A stretch of DNA of 64,000 nucleotides from Lates calcarifer (GCF_001640805.2 NC_066838.1:13973632-14037631); one strand, 5' to 3'; counted from the first letter of the stretch, positions 36,731 to 49,136 are shown. Notes: generated by a model not told the origin, from the letters alone. Program-made: numbers and translations.

Positions 36731-37166
36731 ATGATCATGAGCTCGTATTTGATGGAGTCTAACTACATTGATCCGAAATTTCCTCCATGCGAGGAATATT
36801 CGCAAAATAACTACATCCCTGAACATAGTCCAGAATATTACAGCCGCGCAAGGGACACTGGCTACCAGCATCACCACCAGGAGTTATATCCTCCGCGGGC
36901 GAGCTACCAAGAGCGCCAGTATAACTGTGCAAGCATCCCTGAACCTGACACGCCAAGGGGACATGGAATACCCCATTCTGCGCACCTGCTGACAGGGAAA
37001 GGGCAACCTGCTTCATGTGAAACCCCACAGTTGTCCATGTCCCCCGCCACCCCACCGGCCGCAACCTCCGCCTGCAACCAAGCTACCCCGGAGCATCCAA
37101 ACAGCACAGCCTCCTCCAAGCAGCCCGTGGTGTACCCATGGATGAAGAAAATTCACGTCAGCACTG
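36731..37166 (+). CDS. hoxc4a: hoxc4a exon 1 (N-terminal region)
   Basis: First coding exon of Hox-C4a, a nuclear homeodomain transcription factor of the hindbrain/cervical region. It encodes residues 1-145 plus one base. The start MIMSSYLMESNYIDPKFPPC and the following EEYSQNNYIPEHSPEYY are nearly identical to mammalian HOXC4. HHHQELYPPRASYQERQY and the Pro/Ser/Ala-rich middle are also of the Hoxc4 type. The exon ends VVYPWMKKIHVST with the hexapeptide YPWM at 135-138; donor ACTG|GTAGGC. MIM is kept as the start because orthologues begin the same way. The joined protein is 265 residues. Confidence 0.96.
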
Positions 37167-37679
37167 GTAGGCAACTTGTGTGTTTATGTTCCCTGCATTC
37201 CTCATGCTCCTCTCTCCCTTTTTTTCCCTCCCTTTATCAGTCCCTCTGACTCCCATCTCGTTGCCAGCCCCTGTTCCGATAGCAGGGAAGCCTTTGAAAT
37301 GGCACAATTGAGGCGGATTTACGACTCGGCATTGGTAATTACACCCACCATAAATTTTATAGCCGAGGTATACTCAGGGCAGCCGTATCACCATGTGGCT
37401 TCTGCTGTTATGTATTGCGCGATAGAGAGAGGGGGAGAAATGAATAAGAAAAAAAATCGAGCTTTGTAATCTTGCATTAATAATTTAGCTCATAGTTGGA
37501 TGTGAGTGTCCTCTCATTACGCTGAGAAGTTCTTAACTTCCCATTTAAATTTCTCAAACAGCTAAACATTCATATCCAATAAATCTTTCCAGCCATATCT
37601 CAGTTGAGGCCATTCTTGTTTACCCCTCCTTTCCTCCCTTCTCTGTCTTCCTTTCTCTCTCCACTTCTCCTCTTTCCAG
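37167..37679 (+). other. hoxc4a intron
   Basis: Phase-1 intron of 513 bases with a long pyrimidine tract before the acceptor. It holds CATAAATTTTAT at 37349-37360, shared with the hoxc5a intron. Confidence 0.9.
37349..37360 (+). promoter_or_regulatory. CATAAATTTTAT element in hoxc4a intron
   Basis: 12 bases identical to the core of the hoxc5a intronic palindrome, in the same orientation, 182 bases after exon 1. A TAATTA homeodomain site lies just upstream (near 37336). Hox4 introns in other clusters carry HOX-responsive elements. Confidence 0.5.
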
Positions 37680-38041
37680 TGAACTCGGGTTACAATGGGA
37701 CGGAGCCCAAGCGGTCTAGGACAGCATACACCCGGCAGCAAGTCTTAGAATTGGAGAAGGAATTCCACTATAACCGATATTTAACTCGGCGGAGGCGTAT
37801 CGAGATCGCCCACACCCTGGTTCTCTCCGAGCGACAGATTAAAATCTGGTTTCAAAACCGCAGGATGAAATGGAAAAAGGATCACAGGCTCCCGAACACC
37901 AAAGTGAGATCCTCCTCCTCCTCCTCTGGATCCAACACAAGCTCAGCAGCCGGCGCTGTTGCCGCTGCCTCGGCCACTAACACTGGGGCCCCCGACGAAC
38001 TCACCGGAGCACAGCATGGCGAGGATATTACCAGGTTATAA
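37680..38041 (+). CDS. hoxc4a: hoxc4a exon 2 (homeodomain)
   Basis: Second coding exon, residues 146-265. The homeodomain is at about 155-214: [44 protein letters not shown], helix 3 [22 protein letters not shown] and SERQ mark group 4. RLPNTKVRS follows, as in all Hox4 proteins, then a Ser/Ala-rich low-complexity stretch and the conserved C-terminus GEDITRL. LVLSERQ in place of LCLSERQ is a small change (Cys to Val). The gene is intact. Confidence 0.96.
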
Positions 38042-38212
38042 AACCACAAACCACACGACTGTGGGTAGAAAAAGAACTGGTTATTTATAGAACAATTATA
38101 TATTTTGTTTTCGTAGCTATCTTGTGCGGTTTCCTTTAAGTCCAAAGTTATATAAAATGCATGTTATATAGCATGGATTACTGCGAATACCGATGAATTA
38201 TTTTTACGTGAC

Positions 38213-38219
38213 ACAGGGT
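38213..38219 (+). promoter_or_regulatory. miR-10 seed match (7mer-m8) in hoxc4a 3' UTR
   Basis: ACAGGGT is complementary to bases 2-8 of miR-10, 170 bases after the hoxc4a stop. mir-10b lies 2.8 kb upstream of the same gene, so a local feedback is possible (prediction). Confidence 0.35.
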
Positions 38220-38632
38220 TTAATTTATTTGAAGCTCAATTAAAATGATGTTTTTTATTAAAAATGTTTTGAATGAAGGAAAAAAAAAGTAGAAAAATTA
38301 TACATTTTATCAAAATGTTATTGTGGGCCATTCTTTTGCCCTGCTGCCCAAGGTGAAATGCACAATCTATTTATTTCAAACAACACTGGAAGGAAATCAA
38401 TATAATAATAGTTATTTTTGGTATAAAAAAGCTGGAAACACACCATTGATCTTGAACTTGTATGTTTAGGATAATAACAGTGTGTGAATTTACCTCGTGT
38501 ATTTCAGAAAACAGGATTTTTGATTTACAATTTAGTTTTGTGGTGTTGATGTTGTGTTTAGACCGTTAAAAAGCAGATTATTGTGAAATGCAATAAACGG
38601 AGTTTAGTGTTCTTGTGCTAATCATATTGGTC

Positions 38633-38638
38633 AATAAA
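38633..38638 (+). terminator. Candidate hoxc4a poly(A) signal
   Basis: AATAAA 590 bases after the stop; another is at 38592-38597. The pair fits the end of the 3' UTR. Confidence 0.5.
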
Positions 38639-38918
38639 ACAGTGAGTGTCTACTAGTTTTATATACGTTTGGTCGAACTTCATTTTAGGCAAGATGAAGT
38701 CTAACTATTGTTTTTTCTTTTTCTTTTCTTTCTTTTTTTTTCTTTTTTTCATTGGCTCTTTGGAGGAATTCTCCTTAAAAAGTGTACAGGTCTGTGACTA
38801 TTTGAACATTTCACGAGGGAAACCAGGAATCACTGTGTTTTCAAACTGTTTATCAACCCTGCAGCTCATTTTTTGGCGTCTTTGAATTAGCAATGTGTAC
38901 AGACAGTGTGTGTCTGCC

Positions 38919-38978
38919 TGTGTGTGTGTGTGTGTGTGAGAGTGTGTGTGTGTGTGTGTGTGTGTGTACGTGTACGTG
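38919..38978. repeat. (TG)n microsatellite
   Basis: Imperfect TG repeat of about 60 bases with a GAGA interruption. Confidence 0.95.
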
Positions 38979-39655
38979 TGTTAAAGCCTCACTCATAATG
39001 GACTGAAGTTATTTCTAAAATCTGAAAATGAAATAGTTTGCGCTGTGCATTATGTGCAACCTCATCAGTCTGAAGGGCATTCAATTAACGCTAAAGACAA
39101 GCCACTGAGGCCCTCCACTCCACTCCACTCCACACTGCACTGCCTCTGCCAGAGCCACGACTTGAACACAAAAGCTGCATGCGATTAATTTAGAGGACGT
39201 TTGCAATGTGTTAGAGATTATAGATTGTTGTGAAAAATATTCTTATTCATTTTGTAACCTATTAGTAGTTGCCCTGCTTTTTCTATAATCCACTGCGCCA
39301 TGCGACTGGAGTTTTCACATGTAAGAAAAAAGAAAAAAGAAAAAGAAATAAAATAAAGTCGTGAATTGCAGATAGATTCAATAGAATTTGTCATGTGGTC
39401 TTCGTTAAATATCACAGTGAGGATGGTGATGTAGTAAACATAGCTGACCTTTGTTACCAGGCTCTGTAGCAGTGCCCTCTGTCTCTATAGCTCAGGAGCT
39501 ATATGCTGATGTTTTTTTTTCCTTCTATGTGCAACTCATTGATTATTTTTTTGCTTGTATAAACACTTTTGCCACGTTCACGTGCTGCTGTCTCTTCCCG
39601 GTGGGGCAGTTATGCCTCCAGAGCTTGCAGCAGCTCGCGAGAATGCCCCCCTCCC

Positions 39656-39680
39656 AAAAAAAAAAAAAAAAAAAAAAAAA
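39656..39680. repeat. A25 run
   Basis: Unbroken poly(A) tract. Confidence 0.95.
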
Positions 39681-40253
39681 TTCAAAAAACGGCGCTAAAC
39701 GCATCTCTGCAACGCCATCATCCGCTTTTCATCTGGCAGCAGGACCCAACACACTACAGGACTGTTTACGACTGTAGAGCAGCTGGACTCGTGCAACAAT
39801 CTGACAAAATATCAGCCAAACAAGCACCTCTCTGCTCAAGTGTATCAACATTTTTCTCTCTCTCTCGAACACAGATGCATTCATTTTTAAAGTTGTTTTT
39901 TTCCCTGGACAGATCTTTGCAGAAGGATTTCAGTTTAAACATGACTTAAACCCAAAGACGCGCAAGAATTTGATAGATTATTGAAATTGTGACATGAATA
40001 GGCCTTATAAAATGCCTGGCGTAGTGGGGGGCAAAGGAGCACAAAAGGAAGAGGTATTCTCCATCATCAATCTTTTCACTACAGAGCTTTGTGTTTAGTT
40101 CTGGAAAACAACTCCGACAACAGCACAGTTTTTTTTTGATCCTACATCAAATATCATGTACCAGGCCGTATCCTTTACCATCACTCTGAGCTGTGAGAGT
40201 TTAACTGGACTTTAACATGAACCGTTTTAACTGGACCAAAGCGGTTCAAATCT

Positions 40254-40292
<39 letters not shown>
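40254..40292. repeat. (CT)n microsatellite
   Basis: CT repeat of about 39 bases. Confidence 0.97.
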
Positions 40293-40295
<3 letters not shown>

Positions 40296-41728
40296 GGACG
40301 TGGCTTTGGAAAGGCACTAGAATGGTGGTGAGACGGCCCTGAAAAATGAATCCAGAAGCCTTTATGTTGCTGGACAGATTAGAGAAATTAATGTGCTCGC
40401 TCACAGTCGCAGCATCCCTCCAGTCCCTTTCTAGGCCCTGTCGCCTCCATGTCGCGAGGCTGAAAAGGTACTTTATTGAAGTTTGGGGGCGAGGTGGGAG
40501 AAGGCCGAGTTCACCTCGAGGACACATTTTCTGTCCCATTAGGCTCATTTCAGTCTGGATGGCCGACCTCTCCAACCCTGTGACCTGACTCACGCTCTAT
40601 ACGTGTACCTTCTGTGCGCGCCCTCGCTGGTGTGTGTGTGCCCCCCCTCGCCTTTGGCCGCCGCTTCTTTCTTTGTGGGACATCGCTGAATGTGTTGCTT
40701 CCCTTTGTTATCACAGTGACCCAGGACAGTGTCGGACTCTCGGACAGTCCTCTCGTTTGCATCTGCAGGGACTTCCACACATGCGCATTCGTTAACTGGA
40801 GCATCTTGGCGATTTGATTTGAAACCGAGCGGTCAAGATTTGTGGTAACTTTTAGTGGAGTTAATGCACGGACAGCAGAAGTACACATGACTGCAGTGTT
40901 CTGTGTGACTGCAAGAGGTGCATGTATCTGAATCTCTGTGTGCTTTTTATTAGCTTTTCTCAGTCTGTGCAGTCTGGGGGAGAGTTTTTCTGTTTGCAAC
41001 TGATACAACAACAACAAAAAAAAATCTAAATAAAAAAGATAAATAACTTAAAAAAAATCCAGGCCTTAGCTGCATCCCCTAAAGTCTCCAAAAAAAGGGA
41101 GGCAGTAAAAATAGTTGGTGCTGCCACATGACTTCTGTGAGACTTAAGAGACTAGCTGGTCTCAGGTCAGCACTTCCGTTCAAAAGTAAAACTGCCAATT
41201 ATAGCTAGGTGTTCCTGACAGTACTGGGACAGCTGGTCATTGTGATTAGTTCACGGACAGGGACCTTTAAGTTTGTAGTCACACAAAAAAAACTTGCAAA
41301 CTTTCTACAGAGACTCCACACTTTCTCCCTAAAAGGTTTATTTTTATCCAGATGCAAATTTTCCTCAGAGGAGACAGCATGTAACCTAAATGAATATTTA
41401 CTGCACGATGCTCCACAAACTTAATGATTAGAACAAAAAATAAAAAAATACAAATTGTGAGTGATGTTGTGAGATGCTGCTTGGCTGGTCATTGTTTTCC
41501 TGCTTATTTGGAAAACCTTATTCAGTGCTCAGCCTTGAATTTATTCTGATATTATTTTTTGAAATTACTGTTTTGATGCACTAAGCAACAAGTTTGGCCA
41601 GAGGCAAATCCTCAGCACTGATGGAAACATGTTAGACAGCACGTCCTCCAAGGTAAACAGTTGGCACTGAAAGCCAAACAACTAATCTCAGTGTCTGTCA
41701 TTTGTACGCGATAACTCATCCTCCTCAG

Positions 41729-41752
41729 GTGTGTGTGTGTGTGTGTGTGTGT
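41729..41752. repeat. (GT)n microsatellite
   Basis: GT repeat of about 24 bases. A CT repeat follows near 41795-41811. Confidence 0.95.
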
Positions 41753-42616
41753 CACAGGTGAGGCTCAAGTTACACGCCGAACAAAGAGGGGACGTCTCTC
41801 TCTCTCTCTCTTTTTGAACTCTTGTAATTGAAGATTAGTGTAAAGCAGAAATATAACAAACATAATTTGCGAAGATTTTCCTCCATGACTCTTCGTTGAC
41901 TTTAGCTTTGCCAGGGATTTAACTAACACGCCCATTTAAGGCCTTTGTTGGATTTATTACGGGGAATAAACAAAAAGTGTGGTTAAAAAAATATCATTTA
42001 AACAAAAGCTCACGTCGTTCTGTCAGTCATAAATCAGTCTAATCTCGTGCAGACTTCTTCACACAGCGGAAACTTCTCTAAATATTTACACAGATATTTA
42101 TCACCGTAGTATTTAACGATAGAAGCGCACATTGTATACTTTATACGTTTACTTTCCTGTTCTCGCGTGATCTAAGCACGTAGATATTTTTTTCAATCTA
42201 TAAACTTTAAAGTGATATAGTCTTACCTGTCAGAGGACCAACATGAATGAAAAAAACAAACATAATATTCACGACTAACAGCTTCATTTTTTTAAATGAA
42301 TGAGGATCACATTTAAAATAGACTCTTTGGATTGTAATTTTCATCCAGCTGTTTAGTTCTAAGCTGCTCATCGCTCTATGCTGAATGTGTAGAATAACTC
42401 TGAGAGGCGGTAGGTCAGTTGTTGTTAACCCCACCACCTTTGCGGAGAATATCTTGTATTCTTTATGTGTGTGAAGTTCAGTGTTTAAATTCCTCAGCAC
42501 TTACTCAGCTCTAACTGGTTTCTTCTCTGACTTTGAGACTGTTGAATCACACATGATTTTCAGCTCACATTGCACCGCTGCAGGCTCCCCGTGATTTATG
42601 AGCACCTCGGGCGAGG

Positions 42617-42652
42617 ACTCTCTCTCTCTCTAGCTCTCTCTCTCTCTCTCTT
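42617..42652. repeat. (CT)n microsatellite
   Basis: CT repeat of about 36 bases with a TAG interruption. Confidence 0.95.
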
Positions 42653-42969
42653 GGAAGATATAAAAACTTTACACAAACAGCCGTCGAAATGTTTGAGCAA
42701 ATACGAAACAGAAATGATCAGCTGTTCTGGTGGTGGCGTTGGTTTATTAGCCTGTACCTCCCTCTTTTTATTGTCTTACCATCGGGGTTAAGTACAAATG
42801 TTTTTCCACTCGTCTCAGGTGAGTGTCTTCTTCAACCACTTTGGTTTGTAATGAAAGGTCCAGGGCCAGTGTATTGTTATGGTGTAGTGTGTTTAAACGG
42901 CAGCCATGGCAGCTGCATAAAGGCTGAGAGTTGAAACAGGGGTCACGCTGCTATTTTCCAGGGACAGAG

Positions 42970-43000
42970 TCTCTCTCTCTCTCTCTCTCTCTCTCCCTCT
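42970..43000. repeat. (CT)n microsatellite
   Basis: CT repeat of about 30 bases. Confidence 0.95.
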
Positions 43001-43084
43001 CACCAGCAGTGGGTGTGTCATAAATCCGTAAATCTCTCTCCCATCCGTTCACTCTAGGGAGCAGATGCACCATGTCTTTTCTTT

Positions 43085-43116
43085 TTGTGTGTGTGTGTGT
43101 TCCTGTGCCTGCGCCT

Positions 43117-43152
<36 letters not shown>

Positions 43153-43166
43153 CTGTGTGTTTGTGT
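43085..43166. repeat. (TG)n-rich compound microsatellite
   Basis: Two TG blocks joined by CCTGTGCCTGCGCC-like sequence, about 80 bases in all. Confidence 0.95.
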
Positions 43167-44929
43167 TAAATGAATTTACATAAAACTAGACTTTAAAACT
43201 CCATCAGACATGTTAAAAAATGATTTACCGTCAAGTGCTGGCAAACGTTTCATGCAATGGGGGGGGGGGGGGCAAAGCAGCTTGGATCAACACTCTTGAC
43301 ATCCCACTGTAGACCTTAACACCATATCACACAGGAAATGATGGCCTGGGTAAACTTGCCAGTAACACTTTATGTCATCATAACGCCTCGGTGAGAATAT
43401 TTCATTAGCCTATTTGCTGCATCGTTGAGGACCTTCGAAATTACAGTCATTTTCCTCCCGTTCAAGGTGTCACCGGGGGCCAAGACAGTCACTAGATTGA
43501 GTTATGATCATATTATTCACTTTTCATTAGCGGGGGAAAAAAAAGTGATCTGAATATGTGCTGCTGAGACTATAGATCCGCAATTATGTATAGGGTTAAG
43601 TGAAAATGCGCTTTTCATTTGATTTGTTCCCTGAAAATGATTCTCCGGTGTGTGTGTGTGTGTGTCTGTGTGGCCACCAGTTGCGTTTCGTAGCCACAGT
43701 TATTTTGTACTTTGATGCACTGAGCAGAGCAGCTGCTGCAGCGTCAGGAGCTGTTTTAATACATGTCCTCACATCAGATTGAAAAGCTGAATGAATGTCA
43801 GTTGTATAAAAAACAAAGGGCTCACCACTCATTTAAAACACTGAATTGAAACCTGTTATTAATACAATCACAGCCATAAATCTATGATATTAATATTTTC
43901 TGGCTCTGTTAAAAGTTTGGTTACATCAGTAATGTCTGTAGTAAAACAGGCCTGTATCTTTATTTTTATCAGCTGAGAAAAAACAAAATGAGGTTTTGAA
44001 TAGTTAACATGTCAACACCTCTTTTCCATCTCATACATCAGATTTAACTGGAAAAATATCTGTTTTTCTGCTGCAGCATTATTTTACTCTGAGTCTGTAG
44101 ACAGCCTGAAAAATATATGTCTCCTGAGTCGAAAAAATAAAAATTTATACCTAAATTTCAGACTTTGAGATGGCACTTCATTGGCTCAGGGCTCCAGGAT
44201 TTATGCTCCCATGCACTCCCCCCCATAGACAGGCCGGGATTTACAGTGGGCTGTGGTACACAGCAGGCCCAAATTAATACTCTATGTTAATGCACATGCT
44301 TATGCAAAAGTCAGGACTTGTTTGGGGAAATTGACAATGTGTGTCTTTTCCTCACTTATGAAGTGCAGTCTGCAAACTCTAGTCCTTTCATTTCACTCTG
44401 CATTGTTTACAGCAATATAGGGCACCGGGCCCATAAATCTTCTCCTTGCTCTGCCAAGACAGCGCCATTTGTATGCACCGTTTTAACCGACAGCATCCTC
44501 TGCCCATTAACGTCTTCTCCCCAGCTCTCTCTCTCAGTCTCCCCTTATCTGCTCAGCTCTGTCCCCTGGAAATACATTAACTGATCCGTGTTTTCGTTGA
44601 GCTCTGAAAACCAATTATGTTTTTTTTAACTGAGAGGAATATATATATATTTTTAGAAAAAGAAAATAAAAAAAAATATAAGAAGTGTGTTGCAATCTCT
44701 AGATTTCTCGCGCTTGTGCGCATTTGCAGACCCCCCCACCCCCACCCCCCGCCCAACTCCCGTACACCGTTCCCTTTGTAAGTTATTGGTATGAAAAATA
44801 AAAGTTTATCGACAATTTCCTTGGTTGTTTGTGTCAGCAGGCGAGAGAGCGCGCAGAAGGTAAGGAGGAATTGTAAAAGGGTTGACACCCAGAGCGACCG
44901 GCGCGCTTTTGTGTGAGAGAGAAAAATGA

Positions 44930-45067
44930 TTTATTGCCACTGAGGCGGTTCAAACAGAGTTCACGGAGAATTGTGGTGGAGGCGCGGAGGAGCTAAATTA
45001 TGGTCTTGCTGAGCCAGTATATCATAGATTCTATCTCCAATCCAGAGAGTGTGTTCAAGGGTGTGAG
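44930..45067 (+). ncRNA. Candidate leader exon upstream of hoxc3a
   Basis: Exon-like block ending in a strong donor, GTGAG|GTAAGG (45068). An ATG at 45000 in a good context (A at -3, G at +4) opens a frame MVLLSQYIIDSISNPESVF up to the donor. It is 2.4 kb before the hoxc3a start. The 5' limit is approximate. Hox3 genes often have upstream non-coding exons; RNA evidence would decide. Confidence 0.3.
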
Positions 45068-45147
45068 GTAAGGAAAACAGAACGAATTTAATTACTTTCC
45101 CCCATTTCAGTCAGTCCTGATGTTTACTGCCCAATCCACCTGTTTGT

Positions 45148-45229
45148 ATAATAATGATAATAATAATAATAACAACAACAACAACAATAACAACAACAAC
45201 AACAACAACAACAATAATAATAATAATAG
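45148..45229. repeat. (AAT/AAC)n microsatellite
   Basis: About 82 bases of AAT and AAC triplets, which make a false poly-Asn ORF. Confidence 0.97.
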
Positions 45230-47087
45230 ATTTTGCTCTGTATATACTCTGTCTCTGTCTCTGACTGTATTATTTATATATTTAACGCTTAACTACCATT
45301 TTAATGGACCGTCTGGACAGATTAAACCAGGCCACAGTCATGACCTCGTTTTCACTGCCTGATTAAAATTACATTTTAATCAATAATTACAATAAAATCA
45401 AGACATTTTAATGCTGACTGGGGTCACCAATAAGCCATGTACTCTGATTATAACTCTATTATGTCTAGCTCTTATCAAGAAAGTGTTCAAAACTAGAATA
45501 ATTTATGTATTTGGGGGGAAAAAAGGAAAAGAAAATCCAAGGACATGACTCCTCTCAGGAGGGTTCAGGTAAAAACCTCAGTGACGGTGGCAGCAGCAGG
45601 GGTGAAACGGAAAAGGGGGAAGGCTCCTCTCCTTCCAAGCTATGCAACCCTGAGTGCATAATCCATCACCTCTGAGAGACATTTAAAGAGGGTTTTCTCG
45701 ACAGCTTTGTTGTAGTGAAACACCAGAAGGAACTTATATCTAAAGCCTGGTTCTACTATGATTGATACTGCACAGCGCAGAGTATGCTAACATTATATCC
45801 TGCAGAACCTTCTCCTGCTTTTGGCTGCACTATTTTAAAAATTTTGTGTTAGCTTCATTATTCTAGTTATTTATCCACTTTGCATACATTAGTGTGTTGC
45901 TGCAATTAAGCAATCATGTTTTATGAGTTTTTTTTTCCACCGGTGTTAACTCAGTTAGGCCACACTTGATGCAGCTTTTATACCAAATAATTTCCCCCAA
46001 AAAATATTTATTATGGGGGTTTTAAATGAAGTTGGAGAATTCATATTTTACTTAAATGCTTTGCACCTTCATGGCCATATTTCCTGAAGTTCCTGCTGTC
46101 TTGTTTGCTGCTCTGAATTGTACCTGCAAAGACATTAGAGCTCTACACTGAACATCTCCCCCTATAGTCTTTGTCCATCCAACCAAGCAGCAAGCGGGAT
46201 GATGTTTACCATAAAAAAAGGTCCAGTGTTTGACTGTTGCCTCACAGAGCCACAGACAGGAACACTTGATACTGTACAGTGATGCCTGATTAATGCAAAT
46301 GCGTTGAATTGTCCTATAGAAAAAAAAATCTCTAATGATTGCCTCCTTTGTCTTTGTGTGGCAATGACTGTCAAGCCTTTGTCTGACCACTCCCAGTGAA
46401 TCCTATTAAACCAAAGCTACACTTTCACTCCGACAGTTATAAGCATATGTTGTTATTTAAAGGAAAGCCCGCCGATTTATGATGGGCCGTTCAATTACCC
46501 CCCAAAATAATCGGAATGTTTTCTTTTACCGGCAAAAAGCAGCTTTACAGCAGAGTGTCAACATGGTAGCTCACACCATGAATACGGGAATAACTGTTAT
46601 TATTTATAATTATGTTAAACTGGATTAAAAAAATATCCGGGAACGTAAGTTATTATCATTTATTTATTTAGCCTTTTACAACTAAAGCTTCAACAGAATA
46701 ATGCGTTGTGGTCGATAGCACGTTATTATCCAGTATATTACTCCAGCTCAGAGACATAGCCTTCTGTAGGAGCAGCTCCTCGCGTTGCATTTGTTAAAAC
46801 AAAACAAAACAAAACAAAAACCTACCACCAAAAATCACTGGATGTGCAGCTGCAAACGGCGGTTCCCTCTATTCAACACCTCCTGTCAAAAGATTTACAA
46901 TATTACAAGAAATTAACACGCACTTTCTAACGAGACGCTCCTCACCACACATGTAATCTCTGCCTGTCCCCCCCTCCCTCCTCCTCTCCCTGCCATTTCC
47001 CCCCTCTCTTCGTATAAACACATCTCCCTCTTTCTCTCTCACACTGATTACACAGTTGTTGGCGTCTATATTCATATTCCATTATAT

Positions 47088-47107
47088 GATTTTTTTTTTT
47101 TTTTTTA
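47088..47107. repeat. Poly-T run
   Basis: About 18 T residues directly before ATCCCTAG; it could act as a pyrimidine tract for an acceptor at 47114. Confidence 0.8.
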
Positions 47108-47114
47108 TCCCTAG

Positions 47115-47262
47115 GTAAGGACACGCAGGCTGCTCATAGAAATGTTGTCTGAAGAAATATCGCAGAGGCTTCTTCGGGCGCCCCAAGTTGCCAGTGGATT
47201 ACTTTGCAACTCCAGAGCTCGGTCATTGGAGGACGGCCACACGTGACTACGGCACCCTTCTG
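47115..47262 (+). ncRNA. Candidate 5' exon or promoter block of hoxc3a
   Basis: Bounded by a poly-T/CCCTAG acceptor-like signal and a GTAAAT donor-like signal at 47263. It contains the ATTGG-N10-CACGTG element at 47225-47245, so it may instead be the core promoter of hoxc3a. The two readings cannot be separated without transcript data. Confidence 0.3.
47225..47245 (+). promoter_or_regulatory. hoxc3a: ATTGG-N10-CACGTG element upstream of hoxc3a
   Basis: ATTGG (47225-47229) and CACGTG (47240-47245), exactly 10 bases apart as in hoxc4a, about 190 bases before the hoxc3a start. Confidence 0.5.
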
Positions 47263-47432
47263 GTAAATATTACTCAAATATTCCACATGGTTACTCCAAG
47301 TGCTCTTCCCTGCATGCCTTTATGCAGTCAGGTTAATTGTGATCGGATATTAGACAGACAGAAGTCCTAGGCGTTTACTGCTGTTGAGGGGATTCCTGGT
47401 TTTTATTTGAGACAGTTTGATGAGCTGGGTCC

Positions 47433-47802
47433 ATGGACCCCCAACAGTCTGCCCTCCCACTGCAGCTGCATGGCAACAGTTTTGCTATGAGCTCTGGACA
47501 AGTGCCAAAACTAAACGCGGGATACAATGGAGGAGGAGGAGGAAGTGGTGGTGGTGGCAGAGGCGGAGGAGGAGGAGGCCAAGAAGCAGAACTTAATCAG
47601 CAAAACATGACCTCCTCTGCACATGTCAGTTCCAGGTTGAACCCAGATGAACAGTTTCAGAGCCCACTGGAGCCTCTGGTTCACTGCCATGCCAAGGGCA
47701 GGCTGGACATCAAGAGCAGGAGCTGTAGTCTACTCACCATCTGCCACTCTGGAGTAATTTTTCCCTGGATGAATCCACGGACAACTGACTCCGAACAATC
47801 TG
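47433..47802 (+). CDS. hoxc3a: hoxc3a exon 1 (N-terminal region)
   Basis: First coding exon of Hox-C3a, a group 3 homeodomain transcription factor kept in some fish and lost in mammals. It encodes residues 1-123 plus one base. The N-terminal part diverges from other Hox3 proteins: no canonical YYD start, a Gly-rich tract at about 33-49, then a unique middle. The hexapeptide FPWM is at 110-113 in VIFPWMNP, as expected for Hox3. The start ATG at 47433 has a good context (CCATGG); a second in-frame Met at residue 19 (MSSGQV) is possible. Donor TCTG|GTAACT keeps the family's phase 1; reading through gives a false tail. The joined protein is 305 residues, shorter than the roughly 400 of Hoxa3/b3/d3. 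Confidence 0.88.
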
Positions 47803-49136
47803 GTAACTCTGGTTTTATTTATTACAGGCTAAGTATATTTTACATTATAAAGCTGTACCAGTTGTTGGCTGATGTAGTGAGTCCTTAAAGCCATATGCAA
47901 TGAGTACGTTCCTCATTTGTGCTTTGAATGTATAACTCAAACACTGATATCTGACCTCAGTGATGATAACTTTTTGTTCCATGAAGACACCGATGATATA
48001 ACATTTACAAACAGACCAAAAGTCTAACTGGTCAATAAGATGTTAAATGTGTCACCTGTGTCATTTTTAATGCACTGAAGTATTCATCAAATGTGAAGGC
48101 TCTTTCTCCTCTGTTAGGTCAAATTAGTGCATGAACGAGTGCTAATGGTGCAGCACAGTTAAACAAATGTCTGTGTCACGCTCATAGCTGTTTGTTTTTC
48201 CACTCCTGCAGGCAAAGTAACGTTGAAAACAGAGACGACTGAACAAAAACCTCTTGTACGCCTCACTTTTTGCAACAGAGGGTTTTCTTTTCAGTTTCTT
48301 TGTAAGCAAATATAACCACTCTATACTCTGTTGTTTCTAAACAGAGTCATTAAATAAATTCAATCAGTAAATCAATTCTAATAAATGTCCCGATAAGTAA
48401 GTGAGTAAACTAAAGTAAGTTTATTCTGAAGGTAAAGTCACATTGTAAACAAGGGGGAAAAAAGACAGAGGAATGGGAAATAATTATGAAATATATATTA
48501 AAACAAAATACATTTTTTCATTGTTCACCAATAATGCTTCTTATTTTTCACAATAATAAATCAACATCAGTTTCTAGATGCTACAAACAGGCCTATAACA
48601 GGAAGCTACAGTCTCCCACTCTGGTTAAGGAGTGCAGTTTACTCTCTAAGGTCACTGTAGGCCTTATTAAGTATCCATTAACCCCTGTATGTTATGTTGT
48701 TATCAACAGGGCCCTGGTATCACTGATATACATGTCAAATGGAATCTCTAATGGTGGTTATTTTCAGTGGTGGTCCCAAGGTACCTTTTAAGTGACTGAG
48801 ATGGGGATTTGACAGGTCTGCTTCCGTGTGTAGCTGTGATTAATGTGGCCTGTCAGGCAGCCGTAGTGGCGTCAGATGTTTCCCCCAGACTGTTTCTTCG
48901 GGAGGTAACTTTCCCCTGAACACATGACACAGTAGACAGCCAGTCTTGTAATAGTGTCTCAAGCATGACTGAATGCACAGGAAGAGCTGAGGGCCCTACA
49001 CTTGGTCTCAGGTTGATTGGCTGAGGATTAACACGGGGCCTCCATGTGGAGGTTATACATTTCAGGATAGAGTTGTTAGACATGTGGCAGTTGCTTTTAT
49101 CACCCTCTCTTCTTTATGTGCTTCCTCACGCATTAG
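47803..49136 (+). other. hoxc3a intron
   Basis: Phase-1 intron of 1.33 kb, donor GTAACT, acceptor CACGCATTAG. It is AT-rich; no gene or clear element was found. Confidence 0.8.

Larger units (their letters stand above)
38042..47432. other. hoxc4a 3' UTR and hoxc4a-hoxc3a spacer
   Basis: 9.4 kb. About 600 bases of hoxc4a 3' UTR come first. The rest is AT-rich and crowded with TG, CT and A/T repeats, notably 42617-43166. Exon-like blocks that may be hoxc3a leaders are at about 44930-45067 and 47115-47262. CGATTTATGATGGG near 46473 resembles a PBX-HOX site. ORFs here are repeat-driven or lack domains. Confidence 0.5.

Noticed and set aside
40550..41017. 155-residue minus-strand ORF
   Set aside because: No domain, no supporting context; low-complexity His/Thr/Arg content.
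45120..45362. ORF with a long poly-Asn run
   Set aside because: Created by the AAT/AAC microsatellite.
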